Below, piece after piece: positions 9,438-18,452 of a stretch of DNA of 64,000 bases. The notes under the pieces were generated by a model. It did not search any database, was not told where the DNA came from, and worked only from the letters and a program-made list of their open reading frames with translations. Source of the DNA: an uncultured Methylocystaceae bacterium (lineage in GTDB: Bacteria > Pseudomonadota > Alphaproteobacteria > Rhizobiales > Beijerinckiaceae); assembly GCA_937870755.1 (NCBI GenBank), contig CALMZV010000069.1:50000-113999 (forward strand). The letters run 5' to 3'. A program made the translations under genes and the position numbers. The stretch's first letter is position 1. Each line of letters starts with the position of its first letter.

Positions 9438-10877
9438 ATGAGCGTTCACGCCCACCCCACCACGCCGCAATTTTCCGCCAACGCCCATCGCGCGATGGGC
9501 GACGGCAACCTGCAAGAGGCGCTCGCGCGGCTGCGCGTGGGCTTTTCCACGCGGCGCGCGGCGGCGATCGCCGACCTGCCGGAATTCGACGCGTTGCGCG
9601 ACGCGGCCCGCGACATCAAGATCCACACGCTCGCCCACCTCGATCTCTATATCGAGGCCTACGAACAGCGCGTGAAGGAAAGCGGCGGGCATGTGCATTT
9701 CGCGCGCACGGCGGAGGAGGCGCGGCGCATCGTACTCGACATCTGCGCAGCGCACGGTGCGAAGACCGTCGCAAAAGGCAAGTCGATGATCTCGGAAGAG
9801 ATCGCGCTCAACGACGCGTTGATCGCGGCCGGCGTGCGGCCGATCGAGACCGATCTCGGCGAATACATCATCCAGTTGCGCGGCGAAATGCCCTCGCACA
9901 TCATCGGCCCCGCCGTTCATCTGACGAAAGACCAGGTGGAGGCCGATTTCCGCCGCGCGCACACGCATCTGCCGCACGACCGCGACCTGACCGAGCCGAG
10001 CGCGATGCTGGCGGAAGCGCGCGCGGTGCTGCGTGAGAAATTCATCGCCGCCGATGTCGGCATCACCGGCGCCAATTTCCTGATCGCGGAAACCGGAACC
10101 TCCGTCATCGTCACCAACGAGGGCAACGGCGATCTATCGCAGACGCTGCCGAAGGCGCACATCGTGCTCGCCTCGCTGGAAAAGATCACGCCGACGCTGG
10201 AGGACGCCGCGCAGATCTTGCGCGTGCTGGCGCGCTCGGCGACGGGTCAGGAGATGAGCGTCTACACGACCTTCGCCACCGGCCCGCGCCGCGCGGGCGA
10301 CCCGGACGGGCCGCAGGAATATCACGTGGTGCTGCTCGACAACGGCCGCTCGGCCATGCTGGGCACGGAGTTCGAGGACATGCTGCGCTGCATCCGCTGC
10401 GGCGCCTGCATGAATCATTGCCCAGTCTATCACGCGGTGGGCGGGCACGCGTATGGCTGGGTCTATCCCGGCCCAATGGGCGCGGTGCTGACGCCCTCGC
10501 TGATCGGCGTGGAGAAGGGCGGACAATTGCCGAACGCCTCCACCTTCTGCGGAAAATGTGAAGACGTGTGCCCGATGCGTATTCCCCTGCCGAAGATGAT
10601 GCGCCACTGGCGCGAGCGCGAATTTGAACGCCACATGACCGCGCGTCCGCAGCGCGCGGGCCTGGGCGTGTGGGCCTTCTTCGCGAAGCGCCCCGCGCTC
10701 TACCGGCTCGGGACGGCGCTCGCGATGCGGGCGCTCGCCTTCACCGGACGCACGACAGGCAGGATTTCCAAACTGCCGCTTGCGGGGGGCTGGACGGCGA
10801 CGCGCGATTTTCCCGCGCCGCAGGGCCGCACGTTCCAGAGTCAATGGCGCGACCGCACGAAAGCGAAGGCCAGATGA
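9438..10877 (+). CDS. lutB: Lactate utilization protein LutB (ferredoxin-type)
   Basis: A 479-residue LutB/YkgF protein. The DUF162-like N-terminal part contains KTVAKGKSMISEEIALND, ETDLGEYIIQL and ITGANFLIAETGT. Near residues 317-328 is CIRCGACMNHCPVY and near 370-380 is CGKCEDVCPMRIP, the two [4Fe-4S] motifs. It works with LutA and LutC in NAD-independent L-lactate oxidation feeding electrons to the respiratory chain. The stop codon overlaps the lutC start in an ATGA arrangement, indicating coupled translation. Confidence 0.95.
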   Translation: MSVHAHPTTPQFSANAHRAMGDGNLQEALARLRVGFSTRRAAAIADLPEFDALRDAARDIKIHTLAHLDLYIEAYEQRVKESGGHVHFARTAEEARRIVLDICAAHGAKTVAKGKSMISEEIALNDALIAAGVRPIETDLGEYIIQLRGEMPSHIIGPAVHLTKDQVEADFRRAHTHLPHDRDLTEPSAMLAEARAVLREKFIAADVGITGANFLIAETGTSVIVTNEGNGDLSQTLPKAHIVLASLEKITPTLEDAAQILRVLARSATGQEMSVYTTFATGPRRAGDPDGPQEYHVVLLDNGRSAMLGTEFEDMLRCIRCGACMNHCPVYHAVGGHAYGWVYPGPMGAVLTPSLIGVEKGGQLPNASTFCGKCEDVCPMRIPLPKMMRHWREREFERHMTARPQRAGLGVWAFFAKRPALYRLGTALAMRALAFTGRTTGRISKLPLAGGWTATRDFPAPQGRTFQSQWRDRTKAKAR

Positions 10878-11551
10878 GCGCGCGCGAGGAAATTCTTTCC
10901 GGCATTCGCCGCTCGCTGAAGGCGACTGGCGCCGAGGGTCCGCGCCGCGCCGCCGTCGGCGCGCGGCTGGCGATGCGCCCGCGCGGCGTCGTGCCCGCGC
11001 GCGGCAGGCGCGATCCGGCCGGGCGCACGGCGCTGTTCGTCGCAATGGCGCAGGCTGCGCTGGCGACCTGCGCGGTGGTGACATCGCCGCAGGACGCGCC
11101 AGCGGAAGCCGCGCGTTTCCTGCGCGACGCAAACCTGCCCGCGCGGCTGCGCATGGGCGCGGACCCGCTGTTCGCCGACATGGACTGGAGCGCGACGCAG
11201 ATCGAAATATCGCACGGGCCGTCCGACGGTCACGACCTCAACGGACTGAGCCGCGCGTTCGCCGGCGTCGCCGAGACCGGCACGCTGATGCTGGCGTCGG
11301 GCGCCGACAATCCGACGACGCTCAATTTCCTGCCCGACAATCACATCGTCGTCGTCAGCGCCGACGACATCGAGGGCGACTACGAGAGCGCATTCGACCG
11401 GCTGCGCGCGCTCTACGGCGACGGGCTGATGCCACGCGCGCTGAACATGGTCACCGGCCCTTCGCGGTCGGCCGACATCGCGCAGACCATGCTTCTGGGC
11501 GCGCACGGGCCGCGCAAACTGCACATCATCGTCATCGACGCCGCCGGTTAG
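10874..11551 (+). CDS. lutC: Lactate utilization protein LutC
   Basis: A 225-residue DUF162 protein, third subunit of the LutABC lactate oxidase. Family marks are SAREEILSGIRRSL at the start, GVAETGTLMLASG in the middle and TGPSRSADIAQTMLLGAHGPRKLHI near the end. The start at 10874 was chosen because it overlaps the lutB stop by four bases and gives the normal family length; the longer in-frame extension upstream lies wholly inside lutB. Confidence 0.93.
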   Translation: MSAREEILSGIRRSLKATGAEGPRRAAVGARLAMRPRGVVPARGRRDPAGRTALFVAMAQAALATCAVVTSPQDAPAEAARFLRDANLPARLRMGADPLFADMDWSATQIEISHGPSDGHDLNGLSRAFAGVAETGTLMLASGADNPTTLNFLPDNHIVVVSADDIEGDYESAFDRLRALYGDGLMPRALNMVTGPSRSADIAQTMLLGAHGPRKLHIIVIDAAG

Positions 11552-11609
11552 CGCGTCCCCTCGGGAACCGGACGCGGCCTGCGCCGTTTCCTCGCCAAGG
11601 AGACGATGC

Positions 11610-11837
11610 ATGGCCCAAACGAACACCAGGACGAATAAGACTGCCGAAAAGTCCGCGACGCCGAGGCGACCGCGGCTGGACGCGGCGCGCCGGAAGAAGC
11701 GCGACGACAAGCTGGAAGAGGCGCTGGAAAAGACGTTCCCGGCTTCCGACGCGCCCTCGCAGACCCAGCCCTCGGGCGGCACGACAAGCACCGAGCCGCC
11801 GCCGCTCGGCCAGAAAACCGGCGAACGGCGGCGTTAA
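11610..11837 (+). CDS. Small basic protein with FPASD motif
   Basis: A 75-residue, strongly charged protein (Arg/Lys and Glu/Asp rich) with a short helix DDKLEEALEKTFPASDAPS followed by a Ser/Thr/Pro-rich tail. The LEEALE-(E/D)-TFPASD motif recurs in small uncharacterised alphaproteobacterial proteins, so the gene is likely real; function is unknown. AAGGAG lies at good spacing before the ATG. No signal peptide or membrane segment. It follows lutC by 58 bases and could be read through from the lut operon. Confidence 0.7.
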   Translation: MAQTNTRTNKTAEKSATPRRPRLDAARRKKRDDKLEEALEKTFPASDAPSQTQPSGGTTSTEPPPLGQKTGERRR

Positions 11838-11979
11838 GTCGCTCGCCTGCCTTATTTGCGAGTCGAATCGGCGCTAATCTTCGACTAAGAGACGGGTGGG
11901 TCGGCGCGAGCCGGCCCTTTCGTGCGTTCGCGCGGCAGGTTCCACCCCCTGCGCGCGCGGCGGCAGCGCAGGTTTCGGC

Positions 11980-13374
11980 ATGCAGTTCCTTCCATCGATT
12001 GCTGACAAGAGCTTTCCGGCCGGGCGCATCTTTGCGGTGCGCGCCCTGGCCGCCGCGACGCTGACGGGCGCGCTGCTGGCCGCCCCGGCCAGCGCGCAGG
12101 CGCCCTCCGCCCCCGGTCAGATGACCCCCACGACCTCCGCCGCGCCCGCCCCTCCGGTTCCGGCGCCCGCGCCTGCGGCTCCGTCTGCTCCAGCGCCAGG
12201 GCCGGCCGGCGAGCCCGCCCCCGCGCCGCAAGCGCAGGCCAAGCCCAAACCCAAGCCGAAGCCCAAGCCCGCCATCCGCGAATGGGCGCTGTCGGACGAT
12301 CCGACGCCCTCGTTCCAGCCCGAGACGTTCTACGCGACGGTGGCGGCTTCCGAGCGCTACGCGGCGATCGCCGACATGGGCGGCTGGCCGACCGTGCCGG
12401 GGAACGTGGGTCCGGGTTCGCCGGGCAAGACCATCGCCGTCCTGCGCAAGCGGCTGGCGATCGAAGGGGACCTGCCGGAGGCGAACGCGGCGGGCGAGGC
12501 AAGGGGAGAGGCCTGGGACGAGACGCTGGCGGCCGCCGTGCGGCGCTTTCAGGGCCGGCACGGGTTGCGCAAGTCGGGCGTCGTCTCCGGCTCTACGCTG
12601 CGCGCGATGAACGTGCCGGCGCGCGTGCGGTTCAAGCAGCTCGCCTCCAGCGCGCAGCGCCTCGCCGGCAACACGTTCGGGTTCGGCGACCGCTACGTGG
12701 TCGTCAACATCCCCTCGGCCGCCGTCGAGGCGATCGAGAATGGCCGCGTCGTCAAGCGCTACGTGGCGGTCGTGGGCGATGTGGATCATCGCTCGCCGGA
12801 GGTGGAATCGAAAATCAGCGCGGTGAACGTCAACCCGACCTGGACAGCGCCGACCTCGATCATCAAGAACGAGATCATCCCGAAAATGCGGCGCGACCCC
12901 GGCTACCTGTCGCGCGCGCGCATCCGCATTCTCGACGGCCGGGGGAACGAAGTTCATCCCGGCAGCATCGACTGGAATTCGGAACGGGCGGTCAACTATA
13001 CGCTGCGGCAGGATTCCGGCGCGCATAATTCGCTCGGCGCGCTGCGCATCCAGATGCCGAACAAGCATGCGGTCTATATGCACGACACCCCGTCCAAGGG
13101 GTATTTCGGTCGCGACTATCGCTTCCTGTCGCATGGCTGCGTACGCGTGCAGGGCGTGGCCGACCTCGCCGCCTGGCTGCTTGGTCCGCAATGGGACGGC
13201 AAGGCGGTGTTGCAGCAGGTGGCCAAGGGCGAGCGGCAGGATTTGAAACTTTCGCAATCCGTCCCAGTTATATGGGTGTACATGACTGGCTGGGCTTCGG
13301 CCGACGGCGCGGTCCATTTCGCCGACGACGTCTATCAGGTCGACACGATCGGACTGCAGGCGTCGGCGAACTGA
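11980..13374 (+). CDS. L,D-transpeptidase (YkuD/YcbB type)
   Basis: A 464-residue periplasmic peptidoglycan cross-linking enzyme. It has a signal peptide ending LLAAPASAQA, a long Ala/Pro linker ending in a run of Lys-Pro pairs, a peptidoglycan-binding-like helical domain (IAVLRKRL..AAVRRFQGRHGLRKSG), and a YkuD catalytic domain that ends in the active-site segment LSHGCVRVQGVADLA, with the catalytic cysteine near residue 386. AVYMHDTPSKGYFGRDYRF supplies the conserved His. The domain order fits the YcbB-like group. The start is uncertain: ATG 11980 gives a compact signal peptide but only a weak ribosome site (AGG); an upstream in-frame start at 11896 would add 28 residues. Confidence 0.9.
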   Translation: MQFLPSIADKSFPAGRIFAVRALAAATLTGALLAAPASAQAPSAPGQMTPTTSAAPAPPVPAPAPAAPSAPAPGPAGEPAPAPQAQAKPKPKPKPKPAIREWALSDDPTPSFQPETFYATVAASERYAAIADMGGWPTVPGNVGPGSPGKTIAVLRKRLAIEGDLPEANAAGEARGEAWDETLAAAVRRFQGRHGLRKSGVVSGSTLRAMNVPARVRFKQLASSAQRLAGNTFGFGDRYVVVNIPSAAVEAIENGRVVKRYVAVVGDVDHRSPEVESKISAVNVNPTWTAPTSIIKNEIIPKMRRDPGYLSRARIRILDGRGNEVHPGSIDWNSERAVNYTLRQDSGAHNSLGALRIQMPNKHAVYMHDTPSKGYFGRDYRFLSHGCVRVQGVADLAAWLLGPQWDGKAVLQQVAKGERQDLKLSQSVPVIWVYMTGWASADGAVHFADDVYQVDTIGLQASAN

Positions 13375-13450
13375 GGTGTCCGAACGCACAGACCGTCGCA
13401 GAGACAACTGTCAGTCTTTGCATAAGGTGCGTCTTGATGGAGGATATGCC

Positions 13451-13687
13451 ATGCGCATTGCAACATTGATCGCGGGGGCGACGCTGGTCGCGGCGATCGC
13501 GACGCCGGCTTCGGCACAGCGCTGGCGCCACTATTACGACGAGCCGGTCTACGGCGCGCCCTACTACCGCTCCGCGCCCGCGCCGCGCTACTGCCAGAGG
13601 CTGTGCGAATACGACCGCTCGCCCTGCGACCCGATCCAGTTCAAGGTCGCGGACGGTCGGTGCTCGGGCGTCTACACGCGCCCGTGA
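13451..13687 (+). CDS. Small secreted protein, unknown function
   Basis: A 78-residue protein with a clean signal peptide (MRIATLIAGATLVAAIATPASA) and a mature part of about 55 residues rich in Tyr, Pro and Arg with four Cys (CQRLCEY..CDP..CSG) that could form two disulfides. The ATG at 13451 has a GGAGG ribosome site; an upstream in-frame GTG at 13376 would destroy the signal peptide. Not recognised as a named family. It stands alone between the L,D-transpeptidase and the next gene. Confidence 0.72.
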   Translation: MRIATLIAGATLVAAIATPASAQRWRHYYDEPVYGAPYYRSAPAPRYCQRLCEYDRSPCDPIQFKVADGRCSGVYTRP

Positions 13688-13700
13688 CGGTTCGCGATTC

Positions 13701-14333
13701 GTGAGTCTCCCAAATCGCGTCGACCCGTTCGGCGCGATTTGCGTTTCGCCGACGCGCGGGATGTTCATGGGCAACCGGGGCGGACGTTTTCACCGAGCCG
13801 ACCGAACGCTCGGCGTCATGCGCTGGAAGTCGAAAAGCTGGATCGTCTGCCTGTGCGCGTTCAAAATCCGACGGCGCACGGTGTTCGGCGAAGGCTACAC
13901 CGAACTTTTCTTTCTCGATGAACCGACGGCCCTGGCCGCTGGGCACCGGCCGTGTTTCGAATGCCGACGGACGGAGGCGCGCGCCTTCGCCACAGCCGCC
14001 GGCGCGCCGACTGCGGGCGCGCTCGACGCCATGCTCGACGCCGAACGCCGCGACGGACGCGCCAAACGCATGCACGCATGGGCCATCCAGAGCCTACCCG
14101 ACGGCGCGATGTTCGCCGATCGCGCGCAGGCGTTCGCCGTGAAGGGCGCGCACATTCTGCCCTGGTCGTTCGCCGGCTATGGTCCGGCGCGCGCCAGACC
14201 GGCGCACGGGACCGTCGCCGCGCTCACGCCGCCGACCAGCCTACGCGCGCTCGTCAATGGCTACGCGCCCACCTGGCATGGCAGCGCGGACGAGAGCGCG
14301 TCCTGCGAGTTCCCGCTTCATCAGAAGCGCTAG
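13701..14333 (+). CDS. Conserved protein of unknown function, CFECRR motif
   Basis: A 210-residue cytosolic protein with a probable GTG start. The opening RVDPFGAICVSPTRGMFMGNRGGRFH, the block YTELFFLDEPTALAAGHRPCFECRR and the late ILPWSFAGYGP are reminiscent of an uncharacterised alphaproteobacterial family. The CxxC pair with nearby His residues could bind a metal. I do not know a function. It converges with the pat-like gene, sharing four bases at the stop codons. Start is uncertain: the first ATG (13761) would remove the conserved RVDPFG segment. Confidence 0.72.
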   Translation: MSLPNRVDPFGAICVSPTRGMFMGNRGGRFHRADRTLGVMRWKSKSWIVCLCAFKIRRRTVFGEGYTELFFLDEPTALAAGHRPCFECRRTEARAFATAAGAPTAGALDAMLDAERRDGRAKRMHAWAIQSLPDGAMFADRAQAFAVKGAHILPWSFAGYGPARARPAHGTVAALTPPTSLRALVNGYAPTWHGSADESASCEFPLHQKR

Positions 14334-17038
14334 ACGGGTTCTTTCGCGCTCTGGTCGTTCAGGTCAAGCGCAACGACGACCACGCCCGGCTCGTCCCGGG
14401 CGTCGCGCACCTTGAAGCCCAGCGCGCGACACATGGAGATCATCGGAGCGTTTTCGGCGAGCACCTGGCCTTCCACGCGGTCGAGACCTATCCTGCGCGC
14501 ATAGGCGATCATCCGCTGCATCAGCAGCCAGCCGAGTCCTTTGCCCTTCATCGACGGTCCGAGCAGGATGGCGTATTCGCCCTCGGTCAGATCGGCGTTC
14601 ATCATCAGCCGCACGCCGCCGAGCAAGACGCCGCTCGCCTCGTCGATCGCGGCGAGCGCGAAGGCCCGCGCATAGTCGATCTGCGTGAGGCGCGCCAGGA
14701 AGGCGTGGCTGAACGATTTCACCGGCGCGAAGAACCGCAACCGCAGATCGTCGGCCGGCACCGTTTCGAAAAAGGCGCGATACATGTCCTCGTCTTCCGG
14801 CCGCACCGGGCGCAGCAACACGTTCGTGCCGTCCTTCAATGCGACATGGGCCTCCAGATCTTTCGGATAGGGCGCGACCGCAAAGCGGCGGTTCGACTGG
14901 CCGGCGCGCTGGATGGGATCGGCGGCGACGCCGATGCGCGCGTCCACCACCATCACGCCCGTTTCGTCGGCGAGCAGCGGGTTGAGATCGACATTGCGCA
15001 CTTCCGGAATGTCGGCGGCGAGCTGCGACAATTTCACCAGCGTCAGCGCCACGGCGTCGACATCGGCGCTTTTCACATCGTGATATTCTTTCAGAATGCT
15101 GGAGACGCGTGTGCGGCGGATCATGTCGTGGGCGAGCGAAAGGTCGAGCGGCGGCAGCGCCAGAGCGCGATCCTCGATCACCTCCACCGCCTTGCCCCCG
15201 CGCGCGAACACGATGACGGGACCGAAGGTCGGGTCGTCGGCGACGCCGGCGAACAATTCGCGGCCGTGCGGGCGCTTGATCATCGGATGGACGGTCACGC
15301 CCTCGATGCGCGCGTCGGGACGCTCGCGCTTCACGCGCTCGATCATGTCGCGCGTCGCTTCGGCGGCGATGTCGGGCGTGCGCAATTCGAGAAGCACGCC
15401 GCCGACATCGGATTTATGCTGGATGTCGCGCGAGGCGATCTTGACGACGCACGCGCCGGAGCGCGCGATGAAGAGCCGCGCGAGTTCGGCCACCTCCTCC
15501 GGCGCATGGGCGAAGCGGGCCGGCGCGACGGGGATGCGGTAGGCGTCGAGCAACTGACTGGCCTCGACCGGCGACAGCCACGCATGGCCGCGGTCGAGCG
15601 CCTGCTGGACAATGCGCCGGGCGCGCTCCACGTCGGGTTCGAAATCTTCCGGCAGGTTCGGCGGCGCGCTCATGAGAAACTCGCGCGCCTCGTTCCAGCG
15701 CACCATGTGCATGAAGCCGCGCACGGCGCCCGTTTCGTAATGGGGAATACGCGCGTCCTCGAACGTCTTGTCGGATTCGGACGTGGCGCCGAACCACACG
15801 GCGAACACCGGCTTGGCGTTCACGCTCTTCTTGCGCGCGTCCTTCGCGGCCTCCGCGACCGCAACCGCCGCCTCCAGCGAACGCGAGAGCGCGGTCGGCG
15901 CGTGCATGGCGAGCACGGCGTCGGTCGCCTTGTCTTCGAGCGCGGCCGCCACCGTCGCCTTGAACCGCGCGGGATCGGCGTCGCCCTCGATGTCGATCGG
16001 ATTGGCGCGGCGCACGCTGTCGGGGAGAACGTCGGCGAGCTTGTCCCACGTCGCCTGTTCGGGCTCGGCCAGAACGCCCTGGTAGTCGGCAAGCCGGTCG
16101 GCCGCCAGCCGCCCGAGGCCGCCGCCGTTGGAGACGATGGTGAGCCGCTTGCCGGGGAAGGGCTTCAGCCGGCCAAGCGCCTCGGCGGCGTCGAACAATT
16201 CGTCGATGTCGGCGACGCGCAGCAGGCCCGCGCGGCGGAACGCCGCGTCGTAGACCGCATCCGGCCCGGCGAGATTGGCGGCGAGCGCGCCGCCTTTCGG
16301 CCCGCGCCGGTGGCGGCCGGATTTCACCACGATCACCGGCTTGACGCGCGCAGCCGCGCGCGCGGCCGACATGAAAGTCTGTGGGTCTTCCAGCCTGTCG
16401 ATGTAGAGCAGGATGGCGCGGGTCGCGTAATCGAGCGCGAAATAGTCGAGCAGATCGCCGAAATCGACGTCCGCCATCTCGCCGGCCGAAACCATGCCGG
16501 AAAAGCCCACCTTGTGCGAGCGGCTCCAGGCGAGCAGGGCCGATCCGATGGCGCCCGATTGCGACAGAACGGCCATGTCGCCGGCCGGCGCCTGCTGGGC
16601 GGAGGAGGAGGCGTTGAGCCCCGCGCGCGGCATGATGACGCCGAGGCAGTTGGGTCCGATGATCCGCATTTTCGAGCCGCGCACGATGCGCCGCAGCCCC
16701 TCCGTGAGCGCGCCGGTCTCGCCGTGCGGATCGCGCGTCATGACGATCGCGCCGCCGACGCCGCGCCGTTCGGCGGCTTCCACCGTCTTCAGCGTGATGG
16801 CGGGCGGAGCGGCCACCACCACCAGATCGGGCACGGACGGCAGCCGGGAAAGATCGTCGTGGCAGAGGCGGCCCTCGATCTCCTTGTAGCGCGGATTGAC
16901 GAACGAAATCTCGCCCTTGAAACCCGCGCCCAGAATGTTGTCGACCATCGCCCTGCCGATCGAGCCGGGCTTGGGGCTGGCGCCGACCAGCGCGATGGAC
17001 CTGGGGGTGAGAATGCGATCGAGCGCGCGCGTGCCCAT
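14330..17038 (-). CDS. Pat-like protein: acyl-CoA synthetase (ADP-forming) fused to GNAT
   Basis: A 902-residue cytosolic protein with a CoA-binding N-terminus (SIALVGASPKPGSIGRAMVDNI), a succinyl-CoA ligase-like core, an ATP-grasp domain, and a C-terminal GNAT acetyltransferase domain (from about residue 730; GPSMKGKGLGWLLMQRMIAYAR is the acetyl-CoA loop). This is the layout of Pat/YfiQ protein lysine acetyltransferases that regulate acetyl-CoA synthetase and other enzymes. In the synthetase part the usual SHTGALAG catalytic-His segment is replaced by GALAANLAGPD, so the ligase activity is probably lost, as in known Pat proteins. A 19-bp near-palindrome lies 47 bases upstream of the ATG. It converges with the gene ending at 14333. 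Confidence 0.85.
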   Translation of the reverse strand: MGTRALDRILTPRSIALVGASPKPGSIGRAMVDNILGAGFKGEISFVNPRYKEIEGRLCHDDLSRLPSVPDLVVVAAPPAITLKTVEAAERRGVGGAIVMTRDPHGETGALTEGLRRIVRGSKMRIIGPNCLGVIMPRAGLNASSSAQQAPAGDMAVLSQSGAIGSALLAWSRSHKVGFSGMVSAGEMADVDFGDLLDYFALDYATRAILLYIDRLEDPQTFMSAARAAARVKPVIVVKSGRHRRGPKGGALAANLAGPDAVYDAAFRRAGLLRVADIDELFDAAEALGRLKPFPGKRLTIVSNGGGLGRLAADRLADYQGVLAEPEQATWDKLADVLPDSVRRANPIDIEGDADPARFKATVAAALEDKATDAVLAMHAPTALSRSLEAAVAVAEAAKDARKKSVNAKPVFAVWFGATSESDKTFEDARIPHYETGAVRGFMHMVRWNEAREFLMSAPPNLPEDFEPDVERARRIVQQALDRGHAWLSPVEASQLLDAYRIPVAPARFAHAPEEVAELARLFIARSGACVVKIASRDIQHKSDVGGVLLELRTPDIAAEATRDMIERVKRERPDARIEGVTVHPMIKRPHGRELFAGVADDPTFGPVIVFARGGKAVEVIEDRALALPPLDLSLAHDMIRRTRVSSILKEYHDVKSADVDAVALTLVKLSQLAADIPEVRNVDLNPLLADETGVMVVDARIGVAADPIQRAGQSNRRFAVAPYPKDLEAHVALKDGTNVLLRPVRPEDEDMYRAFFETVPADDLRLRFFAPVKSFSHAFLARLTQIDYARAFALAAIDEASGVLLGGVRLMMNADLTEGEYAILLGPSMKGKGLGWLLMQRMIAYARRIGLDRVEGQVLAENAPMISMCRALGFKVRDARDEPGVVVVALDLNDQSAKEPV

Positions 17039-17084
17039 GGCGAAACCTGTCGTGTTCGCGGAACCTTCAATAGCTGCATAGTAT

Positions 17085-17103
17085 CATGATGCAATGCAGC
17101 ATG
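17085..17103. promoter_or_regulatory. PhaR-like palindromic operator upstream of pat-like gene
   Basis: CATGATGCAATGCAGCATG is a 19-bp near-perfect palindrome (only the centre and one symmetric pair fail) with a TGC-N3-GCA core. It lies 47 bases upstream of the pat-like start codon, between that gene and the upstream acyl-CoA dehydrogenase stop. Fourteen bases (TGCAATGCAGCATG) are identical to a site upstream of the phasin gene. Assignment to PhaR is inference from the published CTGC-N3-GCAG type of site. Confidence 0.5.
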
Positions 17104-17130
17104 AATGCGACCATTTGAGGCGACCGGACG

Positions 17131-18279
17131 TCAGGCGAGCGTGGCGCGGGCGATCACGAGCCGCTGGATTTCCGACGTGCCTTCGTAAATGCGGGTGATG
17201 CGCGCATCCCGCAAGTGGCGCTCGACCCCGGCGTCCGCCACATAGCCCGCGCCGCCGAACAGCTGCACCGCCGTGTCGGTCGCGCGATGGGCGGCCTCGG
17301 AGGCGAACAGTTTCGCCATCGACGCCTGCCGGGCGTAGTTCTCGCCGCGATCCTTGGCGGCCGCCGCGTTCAGTATCAGCAGGCGCGCGGCCTCCATATC
17401 CGTCTCGCGGTCCGCGATCATCCATTGCAGGCCCTGCATCTGGGCGAGGGGCTGGCCGAACTGCCTGCGCTCCTTCACATACGCCTTGGCCTTGTCCATC
17501 GCTGCGCGGGCGATGCCGAGCGAGAGGGCCGCGATGCCGATGCGACCGCCCGCCAGTTCTGCGACCGCCGTGCGGAAGCCGTCGTTCTCGCGGCCCATGA
17601 GGGCGCTGGCGGGCACGCGCGCGTCTTCGAACAGGATGGTGTTGGTGGACGAGCCGTGCTGGCCGAGCTTGCGCTCCGCCTTGCCGACGAGCACGCCCTT
17701 CGTATCGGCGGGCACGAGGAACACCGAAATGCCCTTGCCGCGCGCCGCCTGCGGATCGGTGACCGCCCAGACGACGAAGAAGCCGGCGTATTCGCCGCTG
17801 GTGATGTAGATTTTCTCGCCGTTCAGCACGTAGTCGCCGCCTTCGCGGCGCGCCGACAGGCGCATGGCGGAAGGGTCGGAGCCCGCCCCCGATTCGGTCA
17901 GGCAGAAGGCGGCGGCCGCGAACGTTCCGTCCGCGAGTTTGGGCAACGCCCATTGCTTCTGCTCGTCCGTGCCGATGGCGGCGACGACCTCGGCCACCAT
18001 ATTCGTCACCGACACCGTGACGGCGGTCGAGGCGCAGGCGTAGCCCAACTCCTCCACCGACAGCGCGAAAGCGACGGCGCCCGCTTCCCCGCCGCCGTAT
18101 CGGGCGGGCGCGTTAAGCGTGCAAAAGCCGGCCTGGGCAAGATCCCGCAGATTGGACAGCAGCGCCGCCCGTCCCTCGCCCCGGTCGAGCGCCTCAGCAT
18201 GGGGCGCGAGCCTGTCGGCCGCGAACCGGCGCGCCGTCTCCTGGATGAGCGCTTCTTCCTCGGACAGGGCGAACTGCAT
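17131..18279 (-). CDS. Acyl-CoA dehydrogenase
   Basis: A 382-residue FAD-dependent acyl-CoA dehydrogenase of the short/medium-chain type that introduces the alpha-beta double bond in acyl-CoAs. Landmarks: CLTESGAGSDPSAMRL (FAD/substrate loop), KIYITSGEYAGFFVV, ERRQFGQPLAQMQGLQ, QLFGGAGYVADAGVERHLRDARI and IYEGTSEIQRLVIAR, where the Glu of EGT is the usual catalytic base. The ATG at 18279 (MQFALSEEEALIQETARRF) has a GAGAGGA ribosome site; the in-frame extension upstream has no family support. It is the upstream gene of a two-gene minus-strand group with the pat-like gene, but the palindrome between them suggests the latter has its own promoter. Electron acceptor would be ETF. Confidence 0.93.
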   Translation of the reverse strand: MQFALSEEEALIQETARRFAADRLAPHAEALDRGEGRAALLSNLRDLAQAGFCTLNAPARYGGGEAGAVAFALSVEELGYACASTAVTVSVTNMVAEVVAAIGTDEQKQWALPKLADGTFAAAAFCLTESGAGSDPSAMRLSARREGGDYVLNGEKIYITSGEYAGFFVVWAVTDPQAARGKGISVFLVPADTKGVLVGKAERKLGQHGSSTNTILFEDARVPASALMGRENDGFRTAVAELAGGRIGIAALSLGIARAAMDKAKAYVKERRQFGQPLAQMQGLQWMIADRETDMEAARLLILNAAAAKDRGENYARQASMAKLFASEAAHRATDTAVQLFGGAGYVADAGVERHLRDARITRIYEGTSEIQRLVIARATLA

Positions 18280-18452
18280 GGAGACGGTCCTCTCGTTGAC
18301 AGCCGGTTGGTTCACGGCTTGACTGATGCGCGGGCTGCGGCGCGCGCGGACTACTTGAAACAAATCGCGGCGCGAGACAACGCGCGCGCAAGCTCGCCGC
18401 AGGCTCGCGACGACATAATTTCTTCATTGGGCCCCGAGGGAGTTTTTTTTCG

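Noticed and set aside
13376..13450. Longer GTG start for the small secreted protein
   Set aside because: It would bury the signal peptide; the GGAGG before ATG 13451 is better.
13952..17089. A 1045-codon plus-strand frame opposite the pat-like gene
   Set aside because: Composition is Arg/His/Asp-rich noise of the reverse complement, with no domain; the minus-strand gene explains the region.
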